Assembly: GCA_033002965.1 (NCBI GenBank)
Contig: JAURVB010013359.1
Coordinates: 62,001-126,000, forward strand
Direction of reading: 5' to 3'
Length of the DNA stretch: 64,000 bases
DNA from: Piper betle
Lineage: Eukaryota > Streptophyta > Magnoliopsida > Piperales > Piperaceae
This document shows positions 1 through 11,650 of this stretch, piece by piece. Each line of letters opens with the position of its first letter. Within the stretch, counting starts at the first letter, position 1. The notes beneath the pieces are model-generated. The model searched no databases. It saw only the letters and a program-made list of their open reading frames with translations, and was not told where the DNA came from. The translations under genes and the position numbers were made by a program.

Positions 1-774
1 AATTCGACCCGTCCAGATTTGAGGTACGTTTAATATCTAAGAAAACTAAGATTCTGCTTCTACATTTGTTTTGTTCCCTTTAATTGTTAGTGGAAATTCT
101 ATTTTGGATCTTATTGTTGGTTCTATGCCAATCATGGGGAATGCAGAGTTCTCCAAAACCCAACACATTCATGCCATTTGGAACTGGCGTCCACTCCTGC
201 CCGGGCAACGAACTTGCCAAGCTGGAGATCCTAATCTTGGTCCACCACTTGGTCACCAAGTTCAGGTATATACATATACACATATATATATATATATATG
301 TATATATGTATATATATACATACGTGCGTGTGTGTGTCTTATGAATGTATACATGATCTACACACAGTCACTCACTTTGTTTTCATCTGGCACGGGAGAG
401 GAGAATCCGAAACCTGTAATATTCTCACATCTACTCTGTTTGGAAAGGAGCGATTTTGTAACTACCATGTAGAGCTTTTCCGATATAGCGGAGGGAGTGT
501 TAAGTTCATTTATTTTGAGAGCCACTAAAAATCTTGACGCTAGGGGAGGATCTTTGTTAGTGTGGGGTTTCCTTGGTCACCAGAGCTGCTATTCTGTTGC
601 CCCATATGGTGTTGATCTTCTCTTGTCGTCGTTTTTTGTAGGTGGGAAGTGGTAGGATCCGAAAATGGGATTCAGCATTGCCCTTTTCCAGTCCCCATGC
701 ATGGCCTACCTGCCAGGTTTTGGAAGCTACCAATCTCCAACCACGACATGGGCGTTCCAGATAAAAGTATATGA
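1..774 (+). CDS. CYP707A: CYP707A-like abscisic acid 8'-hydroxylase, 3' end only
   Basis: Last three exons of a cytochrome P450 whose 5' part lies outside the window. Exons 1-23, 147-265 and 642-774 join in phase, with GT donors at 24 and 266 and AG acceptors at 145-146 and 640-641. The first exon ends in FDPSRFE. The second carries the haem-binding signature FGTGVHSCPG, with the axial Cys, followed by NELAKLE and HHLVTKFR. The third gives WEVVGSENGIQ and PFPVPMHGLPAR before a TGA at 772-774. This order and wording are typical of the CYP707A family, ER-bound monooxygenases that inactivate abscisic acid by 8'-hydroxylation. Family assignment is from remembered consensus. The visible part has no stops or frameshifts, so the gene is probably functional. 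The member within the family cannot be told. Confidence 0.85.
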
Positions 775-1777
775 CCAGTGAAGGTTCCAACTGCCTCGTC
801 GTTCCCCTTCTCAAATGCTCCTCCAACGGCTAGTATTGCTGCAGCAATAGTTAGCTACTATTGCTGCAGCCTCATCGTCTAATTTTTTCAGAGACGGATG
901 CAAGTTGCAACCGATTACAAGAATGTTATAGAACAAATGGAAAAAAATAGTAATGCGCGCATCGGCGGGAATTATCAAACGATTTAACTGTGTCGTTATT
1001 AGATGATGTCCTCCTTCTCATCTGTTTAAGCTGCACAACTGTATTTTTCTCTACATGTATGGCAAGCGAAATTTGTATACACGTTATGATGGTCTAGTGA
1101 TCTAATTGATTAGCTACAAATGTTCTAATTCTATGTTTTTAACGTTTAATTCCCTTTCTTATGCTTTGAGATATTCTGTTTCTTATTAAGGCGAGGCACT
1201 AATGGATTTATTGGATTGCGTACTGTCGTACTTAAACTACATATGGCTAGCGTTGTGACGTGGTGAAGAAACGGTTGATATTTATGTGTGCGTGTGGAGT
1301 GTCAACGCGTCGAGCTGGGAATGGTTGCGGGAAAAGAAGGGACGATGGATCTTCTCTGGTTGGAATGCACTCCTCGCCTTTTGTTTCTTCTTTGGTCGGT
1401 GCCGACCTGCTGCATTTCTCAAGGCGGGAAACTAACTTGGTCTCTAATACATTTTTGCACCTAATAAGCCTACCTCAATCTAAAATAAAAACAAAAAGGA
1501 AAAGAAAAGAAAAACTCATAGTTAACTTCATGATCCACAACTTCCATAATCACACTCTACTGGAACTCCAAATTGAATATCTATCTATTTATCTATATAT
1601 ATATATATATATATATAACCTATCCGACTCATCAAGTCGAGCAATTGAAATAGAATATTATTATTAATAAATCAAAATTTTAAATAATAGACCACCATAT
1701 CTGTAAACTACAAGTCTGATTTTATTATCGTAATTTTAACTGTTGTCAAACATTCAAATAGTCCTTTTCATGAAACC
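775..1777. other. intergenic, P450 3' flank
   Basis: No coding sequence I can support. It should contain the 3' UTR of the P450. A short (TA)n run lies at about 1594-1617. Short ORFs here have no recognisable similarity. Confidence 0.5.
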
Positions 1778-1903
1778 TGCTAATGCTTCAATCCTCATCT
1801 CTTGTCAAAGATGTTATCCAAATCAAGTTGTGGTATATCCTGATTTGGTGTAGTATATACTTTTTATATTGTCTACAAATGTAATGTAAAATGAATTGAA
1901 ACA
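1778..1903 (+). repeat. 5' LTR of Copia A
   Basis: About 126 bp, starting TGCTAATGC and ending AAACA, next to a degenerate tRNA-Met primer-binding site. It matches 7387-7484 plus 21334-21349 at many positions, with many substitutions, so the element is old. Exact ends are inferred from TG...CA and the PBS/PPT positions. Confidence 0.65.
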
Positions 1904-1958
1904 TTCGGGGGTATAGAGCTTTGGGTTTTTGATGTTTTTTTCCTATACTCTTCTTACT

Positions 1959-2266
1959 ATGGATGCCCCTCCTCTACCCCTTATTCTTCCAGAGGTCAAG
2001 CGTTTCTCTCGGGACATCTCTGTCAAGTTGCAGGGGAGTGATAATTTTTTACTGTGGAAAACACAAGTTTATCCCGTACATCGATGCCAAAATCTTCTTG
2101 GCTTCGTCGATGGTTCATTCACTACACCCACCTCTCCTGCTGATGTTACAAGCTGGACAAGGCTGGATTAAATGGTCCGTAGATGGATCTCGGTCTCCCT
2201 CTCTGATATCGTTCTATCTTAGGTTGTGGACAATAGACCGCCATGTTTGGGTTGCCTTGGGGGTTA
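1959..2266 (+). pseudogene. gag fragment of Copia A
   Basis: From ATG 1959 the frame reads a Copia gag N-terminus, including the typical stretch FLLWKTQV and then LLGFVDGS, up to a stop after residue 71. The same frame continues past the stop with DNRP-like gag residues until 2266, where an LTR fragment begins. This is the usual start of a UBN2/retrotran_gag_2-type domain. It is non-functional because of the stop and the loss of everything downstream. Confidence 0.7.
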
Positions 2267-2548
2267 TGTAACCTAATACTTCAAATCCGACTCACTCCTG
2301 AACCAAATTAGAATATTTTGGGTCATTCGATTAAATTGGCTAACTTGAACCTAAGCCCAAATGAATCTAATCTCGACAATGATAATAGATAAATTTTATC
2401 ATGCATGCATTAAATGATTAAAATTTAGCATGATTTTACGTGAATATCATAACAAATAATTCACACTAAAAAATAATTACGATAAAATCAATAAAATTTC
2501 TAAATTTAAACAGATAAAATTTTCCTTAAAAATGTAATAAAGGCTAAC
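2267..2548. repeat. truncated Tekay-like LTR end (first ~280 bp)
   Basis: This starts TGTAACCTAATACTT and follows, with many changes, the same order of landmarks as the first ~290 bp of the LTR that begins immediately after it at 2549 (aCTAACCTGAACCTAA-like, TTACGTGAAT, AAATTCATAAA-like, the CCTAAAAA tract). It is therefore a second, older copy of the LTR start, cut off where the next copy begins. It could be a tandem insertion or a product of unequal recombination. Confidence 0.55.
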
Positions 2549-5500
2549 TGTAACACCCCAATCCGGTTTACTCTCAATCTGGACCAGAATTGTTAAAAAG
2601 GATCAAACTACTTGTAAATCGATTAATTTGGTTAACTCAAAACCTAAACGGCTACGACATAACCTTCTCGACGTCTCAAGATAAAGCACGCCACTAATGC
2701 GCAAACAATGAATGAATAAGATGCAAAACCCTAGCAAGATGTTACGTGAATGTCATGATAATAGCCACACACCAAAATAATTAAAATAGCAACAAAATTC
2801 ATAAAAATCCTGGAATAAAACAGAAAGAACCTCCCCTAAAAGTACAATAAGGGGACGACCTGTTAAAACATGACACAACATAATATATATGAAAACAATA
2901 ATTTACATTACAATAGGGTTCCAAAACCTCCACACATTTTGTAATCGTCGTCTCGCCCACCTACAATTTCATACTCAGCTCATTTGGTTCCTTTTCATTT
3001 TAGCATAGCATATCATTAGAGTTTTTCTCAAAACATTTCCAAGCATTTCTAAAATAAGGCATACAAACCTCACAAACACATGCATATATACACCAATATG
3101 TAAATCTACAACAACAGCCAATCACATCACATCTTACGTAAAAGTTGACGCGGCGCCAGGTATGTGTGTGCAATGCAAACGCTAGTCCTTCGTCAAAGCC
3201 GTCATACTCCATTCATCTTCTTCACCTACATATATAGTAAGAAAACGTCAGCAACGGGTGTCACTGGTCCAAAAATAACTAATATCAAACTAGAACATGA
3301 GAGCAAACTCTCATGGAAATCAAACAATCATATATCTTCCTCAAGAACTCTCATAAGGGCAACTACAAAGGAGCCATTGAGCAGCTGACTCAACAGCATC
3401 CTGATCTATCTGGTACTATGCCGCTCTCGACACTTCTTTTTAGTACTTCGCGTAAAACTTTTATCCTAAGCCTTCTCCGAACCTCCATATTATTCCTGGC
3501 CTTGAGCACGTAGGCCGAGTACTCTTAGACATGCGCTTTTAGTACCTTTTGAACCATAAGTCCGGACATGCACTGTACTTAATAATACCCATAAACCTCT
3601 ACGTTCTTCAGGTGTGAGGAGCTCAAACGCTGAGTTGTCAGGATCCCTCAGGAATGGAACAGACCGTTCACTAATCCAGAGCCCGCTTTGACTTGCACGG
3701 CATCCGCTCATGGTACGTGCAAGTCGATTCATCTTCTCTTGTCTCACTGAAAACTCGATAAAATTATTTATAGGGCTGGGTCGGGATTTATTATAATAGG
3801 CCCGAAGGCAACTTGAGGTAGATCTTATTTTCGAAAACAAGTTCGAGGGATCTCATCCTTGAGGGTTATTAATTCTGAAACAATCGACCATATGACCTGT
3901 ATTAGGTGGGGTCTAATAAATCATCCAGCCGACATGTCCTACGATCAATAAATCAAATCACCGATAGAGTAGAGCGATAAAACCTGAGAAGCGTGTCCTA
4001 ATAGACCTGTCAGAAGCTCCAAGCACAATCTCGTGCCTAGACGACGAGCTCCTGCAACGAACCTACATAAACATAACTATTTACTAATGCCCATACATAT
4101 ATGATGCACACCTATATAACTAATATATCCACATTCATATGTGAATCTAATCAAATATGACAATCATCTCAACAATCACACTAAATCTCTAATTGTCAAG
4201 CAAGTTAATAATTTTATGATTTCATACGTTACTTATTACCTAGCACTATTAATTCCAATTTCAAAACATACCTATTCTAATTAGGTGACAATGGTTTAAT
4301 CAATGTAATCCGTTTAACTTAATACTAGTATACAAAACCTAAATCATGCAAATTCATAAATTAACTAATTAACAAGCATTTAATTAACTATTCAGTTGTT
4401 TACTAACAATTCCATTAGCGAGCATTTACATCACGCAACACAATCTACGCTAATCATAACATGTTTATCATAATTCACGATTAATTAAACTAAAATCATG
4501 AAGTTAATAAAATTAATTCCAATATGCTACCATGACCACAAAATGCATATAATAATACTAAAAAAGAAGGAAAAACCACCTCGCGTTCGGCGTTGAAATC
4601 AGTGCCGACAGACAAAGGCAGATGAAGTCGAGCCGGTAGTTTTCCGGCAATAGCATCAACGGTTTTTGGCGGTGCCTGCGGTTTTCCGGCGACTACTTCG
4701 GCGGAGCAATCGAAGGTAAGGGTTAGAACCGTCTCGGCGAGTTTGACCCAATGGTGGTGACGACAAGGGCAGCCATAACGGCGATGGCCACTGATGGCGG
4801 TGTCGAGTTCGGTTGGGGCGGTCGGTCGCTCCGATTAGACCCACAGTCGGCCTCGACGGCGGCACTAGGTAAGGGGAAAGGTAGGGGAAGTCAAGGGGAG
4901 AGCTTCGATGTCACGACAGTGGTGGTCTGGCGCAGACGGCGGCGGAATCACGTCAGAAACGGTTGTGAAATAGTGGGCGATTTCCGGCGTTGTGACGGGT
5001 GGACGGTGGCCGGGTGCGGTCGAGGCTGCAAGGCGATGGCATGGCCGGGCTAGGTGGCATCGATTGGCGGCGAGGTGGCATCGGCGGCGGTGGCGACAAC
5101 CTCAAGGGCGGCGACTAGGGTTTAGGGCAGTGAAGACGTCGGGGTTTGGGGGAGGGAGATGAGAAATATAGGAGTGACAAACTTGTAAATAGAACTTGAC
5201 TCGACACCGGCTCGAGTCAAGAATAATAACTAACTCGGAATAAATCCCAGAAAAATTAGAAAAAATCCCATAAAATCAAATAAAACAACACAACATCCAA
5301 ATGACATGCCGTATAACTAATAACCCGCCCGAATACCATCTAACGTGTCCTAATGCGTTATTCGGCCTGAACCAATTCTACCGTCACAACATGAAAAAAT
5401 AAAATCATCAACTGTATACTCTCATATTTACTAATAACTCAGTCTGCTGATATGTATCTGACGCTATCATCGATACTTGGGTATACATGAACCCTTATAG

Positions 5501-5620
5501 GACGTGCATACGGTCGGCCTCGGCCCCGCACATGTGTTCTGAAAGCTAAACCGATTCGAACCACAGTCAAACCGACCGGCTAATGACTATAAAACTCTGA
5601 CTCGAGTCGCGGGTTTTATA
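2549..5620 (-). repeat. solo LTR, Tekay/Del-like Gypsy (LARD family)
   Basis: A 3,072-bp stretch starting TGTAACACCCC and ending GGGTTTTATA, homologous along its length to the 3,037-bp LTRs at 8601 and 15161. Shared landmarks are the tract around AAACGTCAGCAACGGGTG, GGATCCCTC with GGAATGGAACAG, and the GC-rich block followed by TGACTCGA repeats. It lacks internal sequence, so it is a solo LTR. The flanks are CTAAC and CCAAC, a possible target duplication with one change. Orientation is inferred from the complete element. Short ORFs inside its GC-rich block are not genes. Confidence 0.75.
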
Positions 5621-7386
5621 CCAACTCCTTGTGTATGCCTCGTTTAATTGCAGCCAAAAGGATTCTCTGATATATTAAGAGTTCACTTCAACATGGCTTA
5701 TTATTCTCTTCATGTGCAGACCTTCCACTTGACAGGTTAAAGTGATGCTGATTGGGCTGGATGCCCGGACTCATGTCACTCTACTTCTGGCTATTCGGTA
5801 TATATTGGTCCAAAATCTTATTTCTTGGAGTTATCGTAAGCAATCTAGCTCTGAGGCTGAATACCGTGCATTGGCTGCTTTAAGCACTGAACTACTTTGG
5901 TTGCTTCGTCTGCTTAAAATTTTGAAAGTGAAGCTCTCTCGTCCGCCTAATATCTACTGTGACAACCTTAGTTCTATATATATGGTCACTGATCCTACTG
6001 TTCACAATCAGAGTAAGTAGGGGTGGGCGCGGACATCCGAATTTGTCCGTCTGTCCGACGTCCGAAGCATGTCCGACCGAATTTGACCGACCGAATTCGA
6101 CCGAATTAAAACAAACCAAACATGGACATTTTTTGTCCGACCGAACGACCGACCGAATGTCCGATATTTTATATCAATAATATAATGTCTTTAATATTTA
6201 TAAGACTAATATTATAGTTTATAAAAATTTTAAAATATAAATATACAGTAAAATTAATTAAATTTATACATAAAATCGATATTTAATATCTTAAATATCT
6301 AAAAATGACATACATATAAAAAGGATAAAAGTCACTCTTATATTTAGGAATTTAGAACTATACATTCGCATTAATAATCATATCAAACTACTTGTAATTT
6401 AGTTAATATTCCAGTTATTTTTTTATTTTTATATATAGTGGATCGTAAAATTGATTTTAGGTCGTTTACCGCGTTAGGACGCGTTACATGGAATTTGGGT
6501 GGGTTATTAGTTATAAAGCATGTCGTTATGATTTTATATTGTTTGTTTTATTTTATAAATTTTTTTCTATTTTATGGAATTTTTTAGGATTTATTTTGAG
6601 TTAGTTATTATTATTGACTCGGGACGGAGTCGAGTCGACTCGAGTCAAATCTTATTTACGATATTGCCATTGCTCAAACCACCAGCCCTTCTTCTCTTCC
6701 CGTCCAAACCATTGCCGCGCCGCCCACGGACTGGCGGAGCAGAGGGCGGCGGTCTGGCGGAGGCAGGCGGTGGCAAAGACGAGTTGGCGAAGGTAGGCAG
6801 CGGAGGTCGGGGTAGGGCGCCGACAGGAGGAAAGGGGAGGGCGGGGGACGGCGGCGGAGGGCGGGGGAGGGCGGGGAAGGGTGGGGGAGGGCGGGAGGAG
6901 GGCAGGAGGAGGGCGGGGAGGGCGGTGATCGGGGGGAGGGCGGCGACCGGGGAGAGGGCGGCGGAGGTCGGGGGAGGGCGGCGGAGGTTGGGGGAGGGCG
7001 GCGAAGAGGGCTACGGGGGTGGGTGGCGGTGGCGGTGGCGGCGACGGCGGAGTATAATTTCGGACCGTCCGCGGACGTTGTCTGGGCCCGACGGACAAAT
7101 CGGACAATAATTCGGTCGGACAAGTTTTGTCCGACAAAATTTCGGACAGACGCGGACAATAACTTGTCCGATGTTTGTGCGACCGATGCCCACCCCTAAG
7201 AGTAAGGATATAGAAATTGATGTCCATTTCATTCGAGAGAAGGTTGCTAGTGGCATCTTTTGGCTACATTACATTCCAACTATCGATCCGAAGGCTGACA
7301 TATTCACAAAGCTTTATATAAGCCACGTCATGAGGTTCTTAGGGACAAGCTCTGTGTGTTCAGTCCCACATGAGCTTGCATGGGGG
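5621..7386 (+). pseudogene. RT/RNase H end of Copia A pol, interrupted
   Basis: This reads Copia RNase H residues in shifting frames: DADWAGCPDS near 5743, then SSEAEYRALAALSTELLWL from about 5853, and YCDNLSSIYM. The hAT-like element at 6018-7198 splits the codons for HNQ-SK, and the frame resumes at 7207 with DIEIDVHFIREKV and then PKADIFTK. The Glu/Asp motifs of the Copia RNase H are recognisable. Frameshifts and the insertion make it dead. Confidence 0.75.
6018..7198. mobile_element. non-autonomous hAT-like element with 8-bp TSD
   Basis: A 1,181-bp element with terminal inverted repeats TAGGGGTGGGC / GCCCACCCCTA, flanked by the perfect 8-bp duplication AGAGTAAG (6010-6017 and 7199-7206). 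Removing it restores the RNase H reading frame of Copia A. An 8-bp duplication and this kind of TIR are typical of hAT transposons. Subterminal regions are packed with GTCCGACCGAA-like motifs on both sides. There is no transposase. The middle (about 6410-6680) is a recognisable, inverted piece of the Tekay/LARD LTR seen elsewhere here, followed by a purine/GC-rich tract to about 7050. ORFs in that tract are compositional artefacts. Confidence 0.85.
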
Positions 7387-7484
7387 TGTTTATGCATCAA
7401 TCCTCATCATCTGTAATATGTTGTACTTATCCTGATTTGGTGTAGTCTATACTTCTTGTATTATCTATAAATGTAATGCTAAAT
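7387..7484 (+). repeat. 3' LTR of Copia A, main part
   Basis: Starts TGTTTATGC after the purine tract GCATGGGGG. It matches the 5' LTR through CCTGATTTGGTGTAG and ATAAATGTAATG. It is interrupted near its end by Copia B; the last ~16 bp lie at 21334-21349. Confidence 0.65.
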
Positions 7485-8101
7485 TGTTGAGTTTCCTTCA
7501 TTCATTCGCACCGGAAAACTCAATTTTCAGTTTTTGGGTTTTCTTTTATCATATTAATGGTTAGTATTTTGTATACTTATATGTAATTTTGTCCGAAGTT
7601 TAATGAAGTGACTCTTAAAATTCTATTAATATTTTTCTATATAAAATAAAATTCATAAAGTAGAATTTTATTGATGTTAAATAAAATATCCTTTTCACAG
7701 TTTTTGAGCATATTTGGCTCAGAAAGGGAAAGCTTGGAGAAAATTTTCATCATCTTAAGTTGAAGTGGTGTGTGAAGTTGATCCATCTAATTTTTTAGGT
7801 GTATGTTATTTCCTTAATTTCTCATATATTATATTTTTCAAGAGTTGTATCTTTCAGATCTTATTATTGGTTTGATTTGTATTACAATAGTTTTTTCAAA
7901 TTTTATTCGATACTTGATTGCAAGAGATTTTCTTAATCAAAATTGATCGAATAGCTTAATTTTTTTCTCTAAATTGGAAGAAAGTTTCCATTCATTTTTT
8001 TTAATTTTAGGTGTCTCCTATTTCACCTTATATTTGTTTTCATTTCATCTTGAGGGAAATATTTTCTGGGTTGTTTTCGTTAGAGCGCCTATTTCCCTAC
8101 A
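7485..8101 (+). repeat. 5' LTR of Copia B
   Basis: 617 bp, TGTTGAG...CCTACA, followed by AG and the tRNA-Met-like PBS. It is clearly similar to 20699-21333 but with many substitutions and indels, so the insertion is not recent. Confidence 0.8.
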
Positions 8102-8166
8102 AGTGGCATCAGAACTTTTGTTCTTTTTGTTTATTTGGGTTTTGGGTAGTAACCTTCTGTGTCAAG

Positions 8167-8600
8167 ATGAAAGATAAAAAACATGTTAAGATGATCACCC
8201 TTAAGGGTACCTCTAATTGGCATTACTGGAAGGGTCGTATGATTGATTATTTATTCACTAACGATTTATATGATCCAATTCTTGGTCCTCTTGAGTCGTC
8301 GAGTGCCAGTCCACCGTTGAGTGCTACTCCGGTTGTGACTGATGAAGGGAAGGCTCCTTCAATTCCTTCTCCTCCGCTTGTCACAAATGAATGGATCAAG
8401 ATAGAAAAAATGCTTGGCTTTGATCAGACAATGGTTAGAACAAAATATATATAAACATGTGACATGAACAAAGACTGCCAAGGAGCTTCGGGATAAGCTC
8501 TTGTATATGTATAAGAGAGACACTCATGGGAACTGAAATCTACTGGTCAGAAGGTTGATGAATCTTCGGTACAAGGATGGGACAAAAGTCAGTGACTACA
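8167..8600 (+). pseudogene. gag N-terminal fragment of Copia B
   Basis: ATG 8167 opens a Copia gag reading MITLKGTSNWHYWKGRM and FTNDLYDPIL, ending in a TAA at about 8452. Downstream frames still read TAKELRDKL, then LRYKDGTKVSDY up to 8600. There the LARD inserted, and the coding sense continues at 18203 with INEMQS. It is dead. Confidence 0.75.
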
Positions 8601-11600
8601 TGTAACACCCCAAATCCGGTCTACACTCGTGAACCGAACCGGCATGTTACCGGCCCCGGTTAGGTCGGCTAACCCGAACCTAACTCATACGGATCCAATC
8701 TCGGCGTCTTAAGATGAAGATACAACTCTCAAAGCATGGATGAATACACAAACCCTAACATGGTACTACGTGAATGACATACAAATCAGAGTGCACACCA
8801 AGACAATCCCGATAAAAATTAATGAAAACTTTGAAATATAACGGATAGAGTTTCCCCTAAAAATGCAATTAGGGGCCACCCTGTCAAATATACATATGCA
8901 AATATATATCTAACCATATATCAAATAATTTCATTCATATAAAAGATAAAATCTAACATGCTGTAACTTATTTTAAAACTTGGGTCTCAACCCACTCCGC
9001 TGCGCAACTCTGATCATATTTTGCATTCTGTTATCGTGTCTTAACATTTCATTTATATCATATCATCATGCTCAAACATTTACTCATAGCATGTGTATAA
9101 AATAATATCATAACAAAACATTAAATATTTAATCACCCAATGTGTGTGTGCAGAAGACCTTATTGCTCCTCCGTCCCAGCTGGCTCATCCATCTCGTGCT
9201 TATCACCTACATATATATAAGAAAAACGTCAGTAACAAGCGTTACTGGTCCGGAAAATAAAATAACTATAACAAACTGGCTATGAGAGCAAACTCTCATC
9301 GGAAAGAAAACATCATACTCCACGTGAACACTCTGAAGGGCACTACTGAGGAGCCACTGGGCTGCAGACCCGGTAGCATCCCGAACTTACTGCTCTGCTG
9401 CTGGTACTGTGCTACTCTCAGCACTTCTTTTTCAGTACTTCTCATGAAACTTTATCCTAAGCCCTCTCCGAACCTCCATATCTCTCCTGGCCTTGAGCAC
9501 GAAGGCCGAGTACTCTCAGGCAGTCGCCTTTAGTACCCTTTGAACCACAAGTCCGGACATGCGCTGTACTAAACAGTACCCGTAAACCTCCACGTTCTCC
9601 GGGTGTGAGGAACTCAAACGCGGAGTTGTCAGGATCCCTCGGGAATGGAACAGTCCGCTGGCACTAATCCAGAGCCCGCTTTGACTGTCACGGCATCCTC
9701 TGCATGGTACGTGCAGTCGGTTTCTCCATCTCTCGTCTCACTGAAAACTCGATAAAACTATATATATAGGCCTGGGAAGGGATTCATATAATAGGCCCGA
9801 AGGCAACTTGTGGTGGATCTTGTTTTCGAAATCATCCTCGAGGGATCTCATCCTCGAGGGGTTATTAATCCGGAAATATTCGATTAAATGGCCCGAGTTA
9901 AGTGGGATCCAATAAAACGCCACTTAACCCGCCCTGCAATAATAAAATAAACATACAATGGAAGAGCGTAAAACAAGACGAGTCCTAAACGGACCTGGTA
10001 GAAGCTCCAAGCGTGTCATCGCGCCTAGGCGGCGAGCTCCTACTCCGTACCTACACATCAAAACTAAATACTAACGCCCGCTAACTAAATGATGCATCAA
10101 ACTCAATAACATCAAAATCACAATGCAAGCATCCATCAACATAACAATCAGAAAATCATAAAAATTAATTAATCCTAACTCATCCTATTCATACTAATTT
10201 TATTACGTTTTTCTAACTTCTGTCGTGATCCATTATCATGATCCAACTCGATCTATCTCATTAGATCACCTACATTCATCCATTCAAATCATGCATGTAA
10301 CTTATCATTTTATCCCTAATTAGTCATTAATCACATCATGCGACTCATCGTTTCATCCATAATTAAGTATTAATCATATCAATAAACCAACCCTAGCATG
10401 CTGTACTAACAATCATCATCCATCTTAAATAAATCACTCGGAGGTAATTATACCTCACGTCGTCGGCAATCGGCGACGGCTAGGGTTCCGTCGCGCATCT
10501 CGGAGCTCAAATTCGGCGCTCATCGGCGTCCGAAGCTCGATCGGGCTCCACTGGGTGAGCCCCGCGGAAGATCCGGTGAATTCCAGCGAATTCCAGAAAT
10601 TCCGATTTTCCGGCGGTTTTCCGACAGCTACTGGCGGTTTTCCGGCGACTTCCGGTGGTTTTCCGGCGACAATCGCCGGTGGTATCTACTAGCTGGATAG
10701 GGGTCATGTAGGGTACCCTCGGAACCGGCTCGACGAGCCCGACTCATCTACGAGGTCGACGCGGCCAACGGAGGAGGCGGCTCGCCGGAAAACGGCTAAA
10801 ACAGAGCGGCGGCGTTGGGTCGCTAAATCCGGCCGGCCAGGGCGGCGATGCCCTCCGTTCCGGTCGGGGAGGGTCGCTGGGTGGTCGGTGGTGCTGAGGC
10901 GACCACTGGATGACGGCTGCGACGGTCGCCGGCGGCGGGATTGGCGACGGAAACCCAACGCGGCCGCGGCGTCGTGGCGTGGTTTCCTCGCGTCGCGGCG
11001 GTCCGATGGGGGCCGGACCTAGTCCGGGCGGCAGGGCGACGTCGTCGCCGAGCTGGGCGGCGTCGGTCGACGGCCCGGCGGCGCCGACAGCGGCGGCGGT
11101 GGCGCGCGAACAGGGGCGGCGCGGGCGAGGGTTTGGGGAAGAAGAAAGGAAAAAGTCGAGGGTGTGTGTAGTGGCAAACTCGTAAATATTACTTGACTCG
11201 TCTCCGACTCGAGTCAAGTATAATAACTAAGTCGTATTAAATCCTAAAAAAATTCATAAAAATCGGGAAAAATCCCGTAAAATCAAACAAATACCAAACA
11301 TCGTAATGATATGCTCTAGAACTATCAACCCACCCAAAATGCCCGTAACGCGTCCTAACGCGATAAACGGCCTAAAACTAATTCTACGATCCATTATATA
11401 TAAAAATAATAATAAAAAAAATGACTGACATACTCTCATATATCTGATAACTCATTCTGTTCTGCTGTGTTCATGACGTTATCATCATATACTTGGGTAC
11501 GCATGACCCTCATAGCTCATACACGCGACCGGCGTCGGCTCGGTACACGTGTCCTGAAACTGACTCAACTCGAAAAAATAACGGTCGACCCGACCGGTTC

Positions 11601-11637
11601 TGAATATAAAACCCTAACTCGAATCGTGGGTTTTACA
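8601..11637 (-). repeat. 3' LTR of the LARD (minus orientation)
   Basis: 3,037 bp. It is nearly identical to 15161-18197. I noticed T/C at about 8621, one G missing at about 10956, and an A run of 8 instead of 7 at about 11421. The GC-rich block at about 10440-11160 produces several shadow ORFs on both strands, none with family similarity. Confidence 0.88.
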
Positions 11638-11650
11638 ACCTTCCCTCCTT
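11638..11650 (-). other. polypurine tract of the LARD
   Basis: Read on the minus strand it is AAGGAGGGAAGGT, directly followed by the LTR start TGTAAAACCC. This is the expected plus-strand priming site and fixes the element's orientation. Confidence 0.8.

Noticed and set aside
1260..1667. 135-residue ORF
   Set aside because: No similarity, runs into a (TA)n tract, and has no splice or start context.
1772..1777. GAAAC as target duplication of Copia A
   Set aside because: The same letters also occur at the end of the 5' LTR itself, so the match at 21344-21348 is part of the LTR.
6574..7256. Long Pro/Gly/Arg-rich ORFs on both strands
   Set aside because: They lie in the GC/purine-rich interior of the hAT-like element. 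Both strands are open only because of composition, and there is no family similarity.
10704..11217. Overlapping ORFs in the GC-rich block, repeated at 17304-17778
   Set aside because: They lie inside the LARD LTRs, differ between the two LTRs by a frame-changing indel and have no similarity.
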